Assembly (NCBI RefSeq): GCF_963678635.1
Contig: NC_087064.1
Location: 61,745,548-61,809,547 of the forward strand
Direction of reading: 5' to 3'
Length of the DNA: 64,000 bases
Source: Symsagittifera roscoffensis
Taxonomy: Eukaryota > Xenacoelomorpha > Acoela > Convolutidae
Shown: positions 11,953-23,609 of the stretch, piece by piece
Layout: the number at the start of each line of letters is the position of its first letter
How positions within the stretch are numbered: the first letter of the stretch is position 1
Notes under the pieces: generated by a model
The model's input: only the letters and a program-made list of their open reading frames with translations
What the model was told of the DNA's origin: nothing
The model's database searches: none
Position numbers and translations under genes: made by a program

Positions 11953-12297
11953 CTTCCATATCTAGAAAATTCCAAGGATTTTGACTGGAATACATGATGA
12001 AGGGACTCATGACTGTAACCTCGGTTACTATGATACTTTTGAACTTCTGATTACCAAAATAAAAAGAAAAAAAAAGAAAAAAAAAGAAAAAAAAATTAAA
12101 CTAACTCCGCAATTCAAAAAAGAAGTTTTGGGTACCAGTGATAAAAAGGAAAAGACGTACAGAACTTGCGCTTCTGAAAAACTCGAGCAATTTCCAATTC
12201 AATTATGAAAAAAAATCACAATTTTTGATTTGTCTACAACCAGCAAAGAAAAAAGGAAACTTCAAATTTTGACAGTTGTTGCTCCTTCAGAATCAAC
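11953..12297. repeat. 5'-truncated copy of the candidate MITE at 40365-40727
   Basis: From TTCCATATCTAG the sequence matches 40389-40727 closely, including the right terminal repeat at 12276-12297 (TTGTTGCTCCTTCAGAATCA). The left terminal repeat is missing. The A-rich run at 12059-12096 is expanded relative to the other copy. The 5' LTR of the giant element starts 12 bases downstream. Confidence 0.8.
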
Positions 12298-12309
12298 AGT
12301 TTATCGCTG

Positions 12310-13220
12310 TGACATTCGACCAGAATGGACAAAAATGCAGACGCAGCAATATCAAGTTTTTAGCAGCGAACCTTCCGAATTGGCGGTTTCGAAGGAATAA
12401 GAGCGTTATTCGAATGATTGGACGAATCGGGAAGGCTGAAGGATTTGGAAATTCCTAAATTTTAAAAATTCGAATTGATGACGTAACAATTCTAAGAAAC
12501 GTCAAAAACGGCCATTTTAGAGAAAAAAAACGAAATAAAACACAACAACATTAGTTGCGATCGCGATAACGACGAGAATTGTGATTGGAAAACGACAAAA
12601 AATTGCAGAAGTAGCAGAGACCATTCCGAGTTGCATCTATTGTGTCGCTACAATAGTTGCAAGGCCGTTGCGAACAACGGTGAAGGGTGGAAGACAGCCT
12701 TCCGGGAGGAAGATAAAGGTCTTATTACCCCGGATTCGAGAATCCGGAGGGGTCTCGGGACTGGAATTTTTATCATCCTATACACACTTTTAGCTTCCCT
12801 ATTATGTCTGAATTGAATTTAATTAACATCTGAATCTATTCTGCTAAGATAAGAAGCTAGGATTTGGGGGAAAGGGTTGATCGATCTTCGATGAAAATGA
12901 TGATTTTTATCTACTGAACAAAAACAATAGTAATATAATAAATAGTAGTAGCCCTGATTTTAAGAGTGACCTCGTGGTCTGAAGATACTGAGACCCAGCC
13001 ATGAGCTCACTATTTCTGCATTTAATCTAGGTAATTTGAGTGTTTTGACCGAAGCCGAAAGCAGTAACGTTTTTGTCGACCTGATGTTAGAAAGACCACC
13101 GAAAGGACTGGCTTGGTAGAGACGGTGAAAAGCATGTAGAGCTCTGTTTAGACGTTGGCCAGTCGTCTTAGAACCTAGCTTTATTTTCCGTCGATCTGTA
13201 TCTTCCGGGCGAATGTTACA
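12310..13220 (+). repeat. 5' LTR of copy 1
   Basis: This 911-base LTR begins TGACATTCG and ends CGAATGTTACA, giving the usual TG...CA ends inside a short imperfect inverted repeat. It is 99% identical to 35928-36838 (9 mismatches, no indels seen). It contains one copy of the CCGGAGGGGTC motif that is amplified in the leader (near 12731). As in all LTR elements it should hold the promoter and polyadenylation signals; I could not single these out. Confidence 0.95.
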
Positions 13221-13232
13221 TAGATGTTTTTA

Positions 13233-13247
13233 TGGCGCTCCTAGGTG
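13233..13247 (+). promoter_or_regulatory. Candidate primer binding site, 12 bases after the LTR
   Basis: TGGCGCTCCTAGGTG begins with the TGG expected to pair with the CCA end of a tRNA. The same site with one change (TGGCGCTCCTGGGTG) lies exactly 12 bases after the LTR of copy 3 (37931). The 12-base offset is larger than usual. I cannot assign the tRNA. Confidence 0.45.
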
Positions 13248-15214
13248 TTATTCTTTTATTAACATCATGACCGGCAGAACCGTTAACGAGCACTCCGCGC
13301 CGAGCGGATGCACACATTAACGCCCTTAATAGGCCTAAACCGCCGGGGCGGAAGGGTAGTTCGGAACGCGGAAGCCTTCCGGATTACCATGAATAGCTTT
13401 TTAACCTAGTTAAGACCGAAATTTCACGAACCAGGAAGGGTAGGGGGTTTGCGGTCCCGTCATTTCCTGAGTGGTCCGTGACCAAAAACACTTAAAGATA
13501 TATATAAAACCAAACAAAAAGTAGTTTAGTACCCAAGAAAAACAAAAAACATAAAAAAATAATCGAAAAACCAAAAAAAGTAAAAAAAAAAAAGTAAAAA
13601 ATCAGTAGAAATCATCCCCCCAGACAAGATGTGATCCGACCCCCCGTTTGTTGTTGATAGATATATTGTTGTTACGGGCACTTATATCAGTCACAGGATT
13701 GATACGATCAATTTTGTAGCCCGTTTGTGAGGCTTGTACTTTAGGGTTGTTTGAGTATTTAAGCACGTTAATGCTAAATTGCGCTCAATCCGGAAGGGTC
13801 TGCTGATTTGCGCTCAATCCGGAGTGGTCTTGGGAGAAGACTGATCCGGCAAGCAGTACAAGGAGCAACAAGAAGGGGCTCAACGACAGCAACAATCGAC
13901 TGTTGGGTATCGTTAAGAAGTTTTTTATCCCTTTTGGTACAAAAAGTAAGACAGTAATCTGTGCGGGGCTCGACAGTGCTGCACTGTAGTGACCCTTCAC
14001 CGAACTGCGAATATCTAAGTTAAGCACCTTAATTCGGATATTAAACAAACCCGGAGGGGTATAGTATTATTAATATTACTACTTATATAGCCTATATTAA
14101 CACTCTTATACCGTTTTTCAGTGAAAAACACAGAAAGCAGACCGGTTTTTATGGTCAAAGTAGCGATAATTTGATCCCCCCACAAATCGCGATTTTTGAG
14201 ATATCGATATTTTTTTGAAACGAAAAAAGCGCTAACTTAGTGTGTTACATCGTAATTGCACTACTATAGTAGGTAGAACCGGTTAAGTTTAGTTCGGAAT
14301 CGGTTGGAACTATTTTGGTACCAAAAACTGATTTTTCGTGATTTTTGAGAAAACGGAACACTAAAAATTCAGAAATTTTTTTGAAATTTTTGAGTTAGGA
14401 CAGTAAAAATAAATGTTCAGACAACGTCCGCTAGTGAATCTACAGATTCTAAAACCCGCTTCACGAAAGCCTTCCGGGTTACAGAGAAATCGAACTTAAC
14501 GTGTTTGATTCAGTGGATTCATCAATCCGGAGGCGTACAGGTAGCATAGTTTTTCGCAAACTTTTTCAACTAAAGCGTTTTAGATCGGGTCTTTTGGATT
14601 GAACTAGAAGAGTATAGGCCTTTTGAGCTCGGATCAATAATTTTTAGGTCGAAAAGAACAGAATTGCGGAAAAAGTTAGGCGGAACCTATAAAAGAGAAA
14701 TTTCTTGACTTTAGAAAGAAGACGTTTTGGGTAATAACTTTGGAACTACTGGACAGATCCAGTTGATCTTGGTACCAATAGATCAGAAATTAGCTGAGCT
14801 TACTAATAGAAACAAAAATTATTCGAAAGAGTAAACGTGAAAATTTTTTTAGATCGTTTTTAGCAAATTCACCAATTCGGGAGGGTAGACCCCTCACGTT
14901 TTATAATTTTTTTTTGGAAAGCCCTTACACCCCTACCAAAAGGTAACAGCGGTTGAATAAAGTAACTTTAGGCTGGTCTAGACGAAAAGGGAAGGCTAAA
15001 AGCACAAGAAAACCTTAATCGGGCCGAAGTTAGGCTAGCGATAAGACCCTTCACCGTTAGCGTGAATTGTCAAATAAGAGGCTTAACTTCAATCCGGAAG
15101 GGTCTAGGAAAGGATCACATACCCTTCCTAGTTAATTTAAAAAGCATAATAGCATCGGAGAACTTATCCGAAGGGGTATAGCTTGAAAGAAGGAAATCTG
15201 TGAAAAGCTACTTT

Positions 15215-15430
15215 TACAAAACAAGAGGGCTCCCAATCCGGAGGGCTCCAAATTTTTTTTTCAAACTCGGAGGGGTCCCAATCTGGAGGGGTCTTGATTT
15301 CACAAAACCGGAGGAGTCCCAATCCGGAAGGGTTTTGTATTTGCTAACTCAGGGGGGTCCCAATCCAGAAGGGTCTCAATTCTGCCAATCCGGAAGGGTC
15401 CTATTTTTGCCAATCCGGAGGGGTATTATT
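15215..15430 (+). repeat. Cluster of CCGGAAGGGTC-type short repeats
   Basis: About ten imperfect copies of AATCCGGAAGGGTCC separated by short T-rich spacers. An ORF of 90 codons covers it but is only translated repeat. The related cluster in copy 2 is at 42846-43140. Confidence 0.9.
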
Positions 15431-16200
15431 TTATTAAAAGACTTAGGTAAACAGAAGAAAAGACTACAGTGAGAGGTATTAGGTTATTAGCAGACAGGCT
15501 AGGAATCAGTGACTGCACTGGTAATTTGCTTTCAGTAAAGACCAGACCAAACTAAAACAGGTCCGAGCTCGGATATTCGCGACACTAAGTCTAAATTAAA
15601 AAGAGCGTAATTCATTGGTGTGGATTGAAAACCAATACGTTTTTGTGAAAAGTGACGGCCCTGAGGATTTAGTAGGTCTAGCTCGGGCAGTTTGAAGGCA
15701 GATAGGTAACACAGTACTCGGTGGGTGCAATAGACGCCCACTTGAGAAAATTACTGCCCTCAAAGTTTTGTCTGTTTGGTGCAGCACCAAGCAGGGAACG
15801 CTTTTTCTTTAAAATACAAGTTCGACTAATGCACTGCGACCGACTAAAAGTACAAAACACATACGTTTTTCATAGATGTATTCTTATTCTGTTATATATA
15901 TATATATATATTTTGGATTTTAAATCAACATAATTTGTGCTTGATTGGGTAGTGAGTACACTATCTTTTAAATTGATTGATAACATAATATTGTGCTAGT
16001 TCTCAAATCTTACGACCGATAATCGATTAGTGTGAATTAATTATATACAAGCTGTACTCTGATAACATTAGGGATTTGTGGTCACTATTTAATAGAATCT
16101 TGTGAATTTTTTGTGTTGTGTTATTATTATCAATAGTCAAACTAGAAGGTCACTAGAAATTGAATTGAGTGTACAGGTATTAAGAAGGGATAGATTGGAA

Positions 16201-16869
16201 ATGAGTCTAGACAAGTCAAGAATACCTAGACGAGGTAAGAGCTCTAGGAAATTCATACCTAAAAAGCAAAGAAAAGCAATGACCGACCCTTTTGTGGATC
16301 GCATCACACGAGCCCGGACCGACAAAAGGGAGACGGTTTCAGGCAGAATGGTTGAAACTAGGAGTCAGAAGTCCTCAGAAGAGCGAAAAGCTATGTTAGA
16401 AGTGGAGGTCCATCCGGACCAGGCCATGCATAAGAATCAAGAAGTGCATGGGCCGAACGGGAGAGGGAACACAAGGCTAGCGAGTGAAACTACTCCGGTA
16501 GAACAAGGCCAAGATTTTGCCACTTCCACCGGGACACTGGACCGAGAGGAGATGTCGGAACTGTCCGACATCTCTACAGAAATAGTCGCAACTAGAAGAT
16601 CTCCAACAGACAATACCATGATGGCAGGCGGGACTGAGAAACAAACGACGTCCTCATCGTTCTCAGAAAGAATGAAGAACACTTTCGGAAACATCTTCCC
16701 ATTCACCATGGGAGTGGGCACAGGAAATGAAGGTGAATCACAGGAGGAAGAAGAGGACGAAGACGAGCAAGTGGACTTTGGATCTCAAGTCAGCCTCAAT
16801 AGTTCGACCCAGGAGAATGAGGCATACGTCGAAGAGAGACTGGAACCATGGACAAATTTGGTGTGGTGA
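16201..16869 (+). pseudogene. gag N-terminal part (frame 1), copy 1
   Basis: The start is placed at 16201 (MSLDKSRIPRRGKSSRKF) because this ATG and the bases after it are shared with copy 2 (43893), whereas the upstream in-frame ATG at 16102 is not. The product is hydrophilic and acidic (SQEEEEDEDEQVDFG) with the block SSFSERMKNTFGNIFPFTMG also present in copy 2. It would be the N-terminal part of the structural Gag. The frame ends at a TGA because one base is missing between about 16810 and 16845 relative to copy 2. A possible splice donor (GAG/GTAAGA) lies at 16235. Confidence 0.75.
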
Positions 16870-17957
16870 GAACGATAAGCAAAGACGCAAACACACCAGG
16901 CCAGTCGAGAGGCTTTGCGAGTATGACAAATTTAGAGGCGCGAACTGGAGAGAGTAGAAATAACGGGCTAGGAAATGCATTGGCGGATCCTGAAGTGGAC
17001 AATGAGAAGACGTCGAGGCAGAGAGTCAAAGCCCGAATCTCGACCAGCACGAAGCTACCTGGGACCGACAGGGTGACACCGCCACTAGTGACGCCACTCG
17101 TGGATAACGGGGCAGCATGAGAAGAAGCCTTGAACAACATAGTGGGCAGTATAGGAGAACAAAATGAACAGATGTCCATAAGAATGAGTGAACTAGAAAG
17201 AGCAGTTCACATTGAAAGAGAAAGTCTGCGGGAAGAAATAAACCGCAATAGACAAGAAGTTGGTAGGAGCGAAAAACGCTTGAAAGAAAGAACGGACGAG
17301 CACATAGCGAAGACCTTGTCGCTAATGACAAGAGAAGCGGAACAGAGAGAGTTGCGCTTAAGAGACGACATGGAGAAATTGAGAATTCAGCAAGAGCAGT
17401 CTCTTGGGACTCTTGACACAAAGATAGATGCGATGATGGAGAGGCGAACTCAGGCCATCATGGATAGGTTGGACGGGCTACTAGGCAACAAGAGTGGACC
17501 AAAAGAAGGGGAGCCAAACTCGGGAGGTCCCAGCAGGGAGCCGAAGGTGAACTTCAATGACCATCAAAGGAGAAGGACATATGGATCCACTAGAGGTAAG
17601 GGCAGTTCATCAGGCTATGCCACAAGGGATAATAGAACATGGGGCCCGAACAGTAGACCAAGTTCAACGGGGAACAGACAAACCTCTAACGAACGAACAA
17701 CGCAAGGCACACATGCGACTGGCAGAAGTGATTCCGGTAACAGGAGACATGCAAGCCCAGGGAGGAGTCATGTGGGCCAAGGGGGAAACACTCACGGCGA
17801 TTCGGATTGCAGGGATGCACCGAATACAGAGCCTTTGACAAGGTGTGATGACACTCAGGTGGGGCACTCGAGAGATGCCACGGCAATGGCCACAGCCTTT
17901 GAACCCCTAAACAGGTCTTTAGTCCAGAAGAGTCCAGAAGTCCAGAAAAGTCTTTAA
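16848..17957 (+). pseudogene. gag middle part (frame 0), coiled coil, copy 1
   Basis: This continues Gag in the next frame. It has an in-frame TGA at 17118-17120 where copy 2 has a sense codon. After that stop a strong coiled coil follows (about 17160-17460, MSELERAVHIERESLREEIN), then a Gly/Ser/Arg-rich low-complexity stretch (17500-17830). The frame ends at 17957 because about 30 bases present in copy 2 are missing near 17915-17940, moving the reading frame to frame 1. Confidence 0.75.
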
Positions 17958-20900
17958 GAAACCAAGATGCTACAAAGACGAATCTGATGGCTGTATTGAT
18001 ACCTGGATAGAGGTAATGAAACTGCATTTCGAGGAAGAGGACTTGTCGGAAAGACAAGAATGCAGTGCGCTCACCAGTAATTTGGAAGGGACAGCCCTGA
18101 ACTGTGTCATGGCCAAGAAGCAATATCAGCGTGACACAGCCGAGAAAATCTTCGAAATCTTGTTAAAACGTTTTGAATCAGGGGTGCAGGGGCACCAAGC
18201 AATGATGCGCTTCGAGAAACGGAGGCAACGAGAAGATGAAACGATAGACAAGTTTCTAGATGACTTGGAAATGTTGAGAAGACGCAGCCAACCGGATGAG
18301 TCGAACCGAAGGATGAACCTGGCAGTAGCCTCAAAATTCATCGATGGTGTGAAGAATGATGAACTTCGAACAATGCTAGCAACGCATTACACACCACTAT
18401 CAACCAATGCGCCAACACCAGAGGAGTTGAGGCTCAAGTCAAAAAAATATCTTTTGTTGAAACCTCCTTCGAGGTCTGGATACTACAAGAACAATTATGG
18501 AAATTTTAGCAACGGACCAGCAAACCAAGGGAACAACTGGTACAAACCAAGGGATGATATGGACAAGAGACACTCTTGCGCCAATTGCAGTTCAGCGGAC
18601 CATCATGTATCAGCATGCCCAAATTACAAACAAGGCATGGAAGCAATAGGCTTTAGCCTCGAGGACGAAGATGCGTCAGAAGTTGACCATGAAGATTTCA
18701 TGAGAGGAGTAATTGCAAAATTCGGCCCGAGGTGTTTCTTTTGCAGCATGGAAGGTCATTTTAAATCAGATTGTCCGCAATTCTGGGATGCAGTGGCAGA
18801 CATCAAGCATCCAAGGCATGAGGAAGCTTTATCAGGAGTGAAAGCCAGCAAGGTTCGCCTGTTGAGTGAAGCGGAGGCGCGCAAAAAAGACAAACCGCAA
18901 GAGCTGGCGACGAAGAAAATGCAAGCGGTAACTGAAGAGACACGTGAACCGGAACCAGTGTCTGCGGCCGATGACTTCAAGATTGATTATAGGGCAGCCG
19001 CGAGGGATGCTCTAAATAGAGTGCAGCAGGAACTGGTGACGAAAGAGATCGAACAAAAAGTGAAACTCGAACTGGAGAATGAGAAACTACAGGAGCAACT
19101 AAATGCCTTCGAAGCAACGGAGGTCGAAGAGACCAAAACACCAAGCAGTTTGAGCATAAAACTTAATGTGATCTCCGGTCAGAGGTTCGGCATGGTGCCA
19201 CAAGGAAGCAAGATACAGTCGATAATCTCAGTGGCTGGACACCAGGTAATGAGAAATCTGAGTGAACCATCCGAGTTCACTTTGATGCATTTGGACACAT
19301 ATGCAGATTATCTGAGGCAGGTGGAGCCACGCACTGAGTCGAGGTCTGTGCGAGCACTACTAACAACGGGTGGCCCTCGCATAAAGAAACTTCATGGACG
19401 CTACCTGGAAGTCTATGGGCCGTATCAAGTGATGCTGAACGTGGATGGAATCAGTATCTACACTAGGACTTATGTAACAACAGATAGTGACCAAATAGGG
19501 CAGATTTATTTGGGTGAGGAGGAACTCAAAGTCCGCAGGATAGGCCATGACGCCATGATGGAACAAGACGCAGTACACATTGGGTATGAAGCAGATGTGA
19601 CCGCACATCTGCTGGACACCAACGGGAAAAAAATCGGAGTCACAGGGCTTCTGGACACAGGAGCGGTAGTGAGTGTGATGCCAATAAAAACTTGGGAAAG
19701 AATGGGCTTCACGAGGGAAGATCTGATTCCAACGAATCTCCGACTGGCTGCCGCCAATCGAGGAGCGATCTACGGAGCCGGAAGAACACCAATAACGGTT
19801 CTCCACATGGGAGGACGGGATCTTTGGATGAGCTTCCTGGTGGTAGAAAATTTGGACGACGCCGACCAATTCATCTTGGGCAGAGATTTCGTCAGGAATT
19901 TTGACGTGATGATTGACTTGAACAACGGCCTGATACGGATTAGAAACCCGGACCGGAAGTATGTTAAGAAACCGATTAATAGGATAATAACAGACGAAAA
20001 CAAGAAACCAATTTTTTTAGATAGCAAAGTGAAACTACAGCCAGGGCAGGCTGTGGTAGCAATTTTTAGAATGAGAAATTTAAATTCGTTAAGTGATAGT
20101 AAACAGGTTTGTTTGGTACCGAATCCAAATAGCCAAAGCTCAGTGATTTTAGGCCGGAGCTTCTCGGTAACGCGAAACGGACTGTGTGTCAGTGTGTTAT
20201 TGAACACACTGGACACCACGGTTTCAATCCAGCGTGGAAAGAAGCTTGGTTACGCTTTGCCGATGAGGACCGACTATGAGGAGACACAAAACTTGAAGAA
20301 ACATTTTGTGAAAGACTGTCCTTATCATGCCAATAAAGATAAAATTTTAAAGAGGATTAATGAATTAAAATCTATTCATAAATTGTTTTCAATGAAATCC
20401 GAAACGGATGAAGGCTTATCGAGCTGCTCGAATTTTCCGGAACGCCCCTCGTCATATGAACTAGAATCTGACAAACTGGTTTTGCCAGAGATAGAACATT
20501 TGAAAATGAAAATAGGTGAGGGAGATTTCGAAAAATTGCGAAACCTCTTAAATCGGAACGCGGATGTATTTTCAAGACATAAGGCGGATATCGGTTGCTG
20601 TAATTTCGTCGAACACGAAATCGAACTCGAGGAAGGCGCCGTTGCCCATAGGGAAGGCGCAAGACGAATGACGCCACACAAGTCGGAAGCGTGCCGAGCG
20701 GAAATAGAAATGTTGCTCGAATACGACATGATAGAACCCTCTAAATTGCCATGGGCTTGCGGTGTAGTAATGGCGAACAAGAAAGGGGGGCAGCTTAGGT
20801 TTTGTTGCGACTTTCGTTACTTGATCGCGGTATCGATAAAAGATGCGTACCCGATACCGCGAATAGACGAGAGCCTCTCTAAGCTTGGTGATGCCAAGTT

Positions 20901-20988
20901 CTTCACCACATTGGTCTTGGGTTCTGCCTTCTGGCAGTTCCCTCTGCGGAAAAGGATAGAGAGAAAACCGGATTCGCGTGCGAATTAG
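17941..20988 (+). pseudogene. gag C-terminal part, nucleocapsid, protease and RT start (copy 1)
   Basis: A long open frame joins Gag to Pol without a frameshift. It begins with a Retrotrans_gag-like region (CIDTWIEVMKLHFEEEDL to about 18400), then two zinc knuckles of form C-x2-C-x4-H-x4-C (18577-18618 and 18733-18774). Next come a charged helix, an aspartic protease with DTGA at 19654-19665 and FILGRDF at 19870-19890, and the N-terminal part of RT (PIPRIDESLSKLGDAKFF). At RT motif A the catalytic Asp codon is GTC (Val) at 20914-20916. The frame ends at 20988 because one base is missing near 20958. Both changes would inactivate the polymerase. Confidence 0.9.
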
Positions 20989-23609
20989 GGTTGTACCAGT
21001 GGAAGAGGATGCCCTTCGGCTTGTGCAATGCGACGGCCACTTTTCAAAGACTGATGGCTCAGGCTTTGACCAGAGTAACCAAGAAGTACGGGAATCTTGT
21101 GATGTGTTACGTGGATGACGTAGTCATAGCAACACCGACCCTGGAAGACCATATTGATCGGCTCGATGAGGTCTTTGGATGCATGAAGAGAGCAGGCTTG
21201 AAGTGCAAACCATCCAAATGTGAAATCCTTAGGGATTCAATCAAGTACCTGGGAATAATGGTGGACAGGCATGGTGTGAGGCCGGACCCAGAAGCAGTAG
21301 AAGCAGTGTTGACATGGAAGGCTCCCAGAACGGACACACAGCTCCTGAGCTTCCTAGGGTTTGCCAACTACTACCGTGAGTTCATAAAAGGATATGCGGA
21401 CAAGGTGTATCCGATGCAGAAGCTGATGCGCAACAAAGGGAAAAAGTTCGAATGGAACGATGAAGCACAAGGTGTCTTCGAGAATATAAAGCGGGAACTG
21501 TGCGAAGCGCCAGTGCTAGGCATGCCTACAGAAAAGGGCATGTATGTTCTTGACACAGACGCATCAGTAGTAGCCATCTCAGGAATATTGCATCAGGAGC
21601 AAGAATGGAATGGAGGAACGGTTCTCCGTCCCATTGCATACGGCAGCAAGGTCTCGAGTGACACTGAGATGAAATATGGCGCACCAAAAGCAGAAATGTT
21701 TGCAGTAGTCACATTTGTGGAAAAATACCGCGCATACTTGAAGAGCGCTCCTTTTAAGTTACGCTTAGACAACAGAGCGTTATCCTGGTTGAAAACCTAC
21801 TCGATGGATCAGAGTTATATTGGTAGATGGATAGTAAGATTGGATGGCTACCATATGATAATCGAACACAGGATGCATGATAAACACCAGAATGCTGACA
21901 GCCTCAGCAAGAAAACTGAGTTCTATGAAAGATTGGAACAGAAGCAGGCCAATCAGGCAGAAATAAAGGAAAAATTTTCGTTTCTGGACAAAGAAATTTA
22001 TGAAGCGCTTCCCTTAACGAGATGGTTGGACAAGTCTGGACATCCAATTCCAGGACACCCTGAGATACCTGTAAAGAAGGCAGCCGAGATAAAGATCCTA
22101 TCCAAGGAGGACCCGGTCCCCTTGGATCTTTTGCTACGGTCAAACCTGGTCCAGCAAGAACTCTCTCGCATGAACATAAGCAGCCTCTCATTATTGGATA
22201 AAACGGTGCAGGTCACACTGCAAGTGATGCGGATGCTCGGTGGATTGTTACAAAGAGATGTGACCAGAGATTACCCCGAATGGACAGCAGCAGTGGCATC
22301 ACTAACAGTCAGGGAGAAAGTGAAGATAATGCCGTCCAGACTACAACACGAAGGGAACGAGAGGGATTGTAGGACAATAGTTCAGCAACTAGTATTCTCA
22401 ATACCACACGAGGTCTTAACCAGTACCTCTTACAGAGGGAAAGAACAGGGGAGCAATACGCGAAGGAAAACCGTTACCTTTGTGGACCAGGATAAAGAAG
22501 GTGAAAAGGTAGAACGAGACCTGGACCAGGATTGTTTGTCCAGGGAGATGAACGATGAGAAGAGCCAGCGAGTACAAGATCAGTACCCGGGTAAAGAAAG
22601 TTTGTCCGGGGAGTCTGAGATAGATGAAAAAGTTCCTGATGAGAAACAGGACCTGGGGAACAAGGTTTTGTCCGGGGAGTTCAGATGGATGCGAAGAAGG
22701 CACAGACATGATTTGGAGAAGCGTGCAGACTCCATCACAACCTCTTCAACAGATGAAAATTCCCGAAACTCAGAAATTGACACCCATTCAGACAGGAACT
22801 CGAGGTCGGGATCAGAACTGTCCGAACTAGCGATCCACATAGTACTAGTGGAAACTCGTGCAAGGGATTTGGACAGAGAGGTGTACCAGGATCCTGACAG
22901 TGATCGCTACCTTATACCAAGCGAAAGAGTCTTTGACAACGCAGCGGATGATTTGGAGACAATAGCGGTATCGAAACGTTCGATAAGTCTGTTGCCACAA
23001 AAAGAGGTAGTCAGGACTGATCCTCAGCCGTTCAAGCAAGAAACACAGCCGCTGGCGAAGATTTGGTGCGTTAAGATGGAAGAAGACACACACCAGCCCA
23101 ATGAGCTGAATAGTCAGATGAGGGTCATGAAGACGTACTTGAAGGCGAGATACAGACTTTTGGATCTTCTAAGGGCGCAGAGAAATGATCGCAGGACAAG
23201 CAACCTGAAAAGGTGGATCGAGAATGGTTCTCCGGATAAAGGGGACCTCGAGGAAGACAGTTATCGTATCCTGAGTCAGTACTTCATGCACAAGGAAGGG
23301 AGGTTATATTTGAACAAGGACGGGATTGTGGCTTGCAAAAGAAGTGAAGAAGACAGAGTCGTATACAAATATAACGCAATAGTGTTGCCGCAAATCTATC
23401 AGACAGAACTATTATTCAGGTCGCATGATCAGCTGGGCCATCAGGGGATCGCCAAAGTATATCAGAGGATCCTGAAGCGCTTCGAGTGGCCTGGAAAGAA
23501 AAAGGCATGCGAGAAGTGGGTAAAAGCATGTCTGCCATGCCAACAGGTCAAGGATCCAAGGAAATTGCGATTTCCTTTACAATCGATCGAGTCGTCTGAA
23601 TTCCGATAG
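20958..23609 (+). pseudogene. pol: RT C-terminus, RNase H, long linker, integrase zinc domain (copy 1)
   Basis: The frame resumes RT at YQWKRMPFGLCNATATFQRL with the catalytic YVDD box at 21108-21119. RNase H follows with LDTDAS (DTD at 21552-21560), KYGAPKAEMFAVV and DKHQNADSLSKK. About 21950-23290 is an unusually long (roughly 450 residue) charged linker with no known domain; it contains VYQDPDSDRYLIPSERVFDN, also kept in copy 2. It ends with the integrase HHCC zinc domain (H at 23424, C-x2-C at 23529-23540). The stop at 23607 follows a small deletion relative to copy 2. Confidence 0.9.

Larger units (their letters stand above)
13221..16200 (+). other. Long untranslated leader of copy 1
   Basis: About 3 kb with no plausible gene, ending at the conserved gag ATG. 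It contains A-rich runs near 13540-13600, blocks well conserved with the leader of copy 2 (for example 14724-14790 against 42408-42475), a TA microsatellite near 15894-15912 and many copies of CCGGAAGGGTC-like motifs. Those motifs occur singly at about 13790, 13818, 14050, 14523 and 15091, then densely at 15215-15430. The leader probably holds packaging and translation signals, but none can be assigned from sequence alone. Confidence 0.8.

Noticed and set aside
12581-12816. Short ORFs inside the 5' LTR and again in the 3' LTR
   Set aside because: They occur in both LTRs only because the LTRs are identical. There is no domain, and the divergent LTR of copy 3 does not keep them.
15200-15472. 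90-codon plus-strand ORF
   Set aside because: It is the translated CCGGAAGGGTC repeat cluster. The frame is not kept in copy 2.
16102-16200. Upstream ATG at 16102 as the gag start
   Set aside because: The bases from 16102 to 16200 do not keep the frame in copy 2, while the ATG at 16201 and following residues do.
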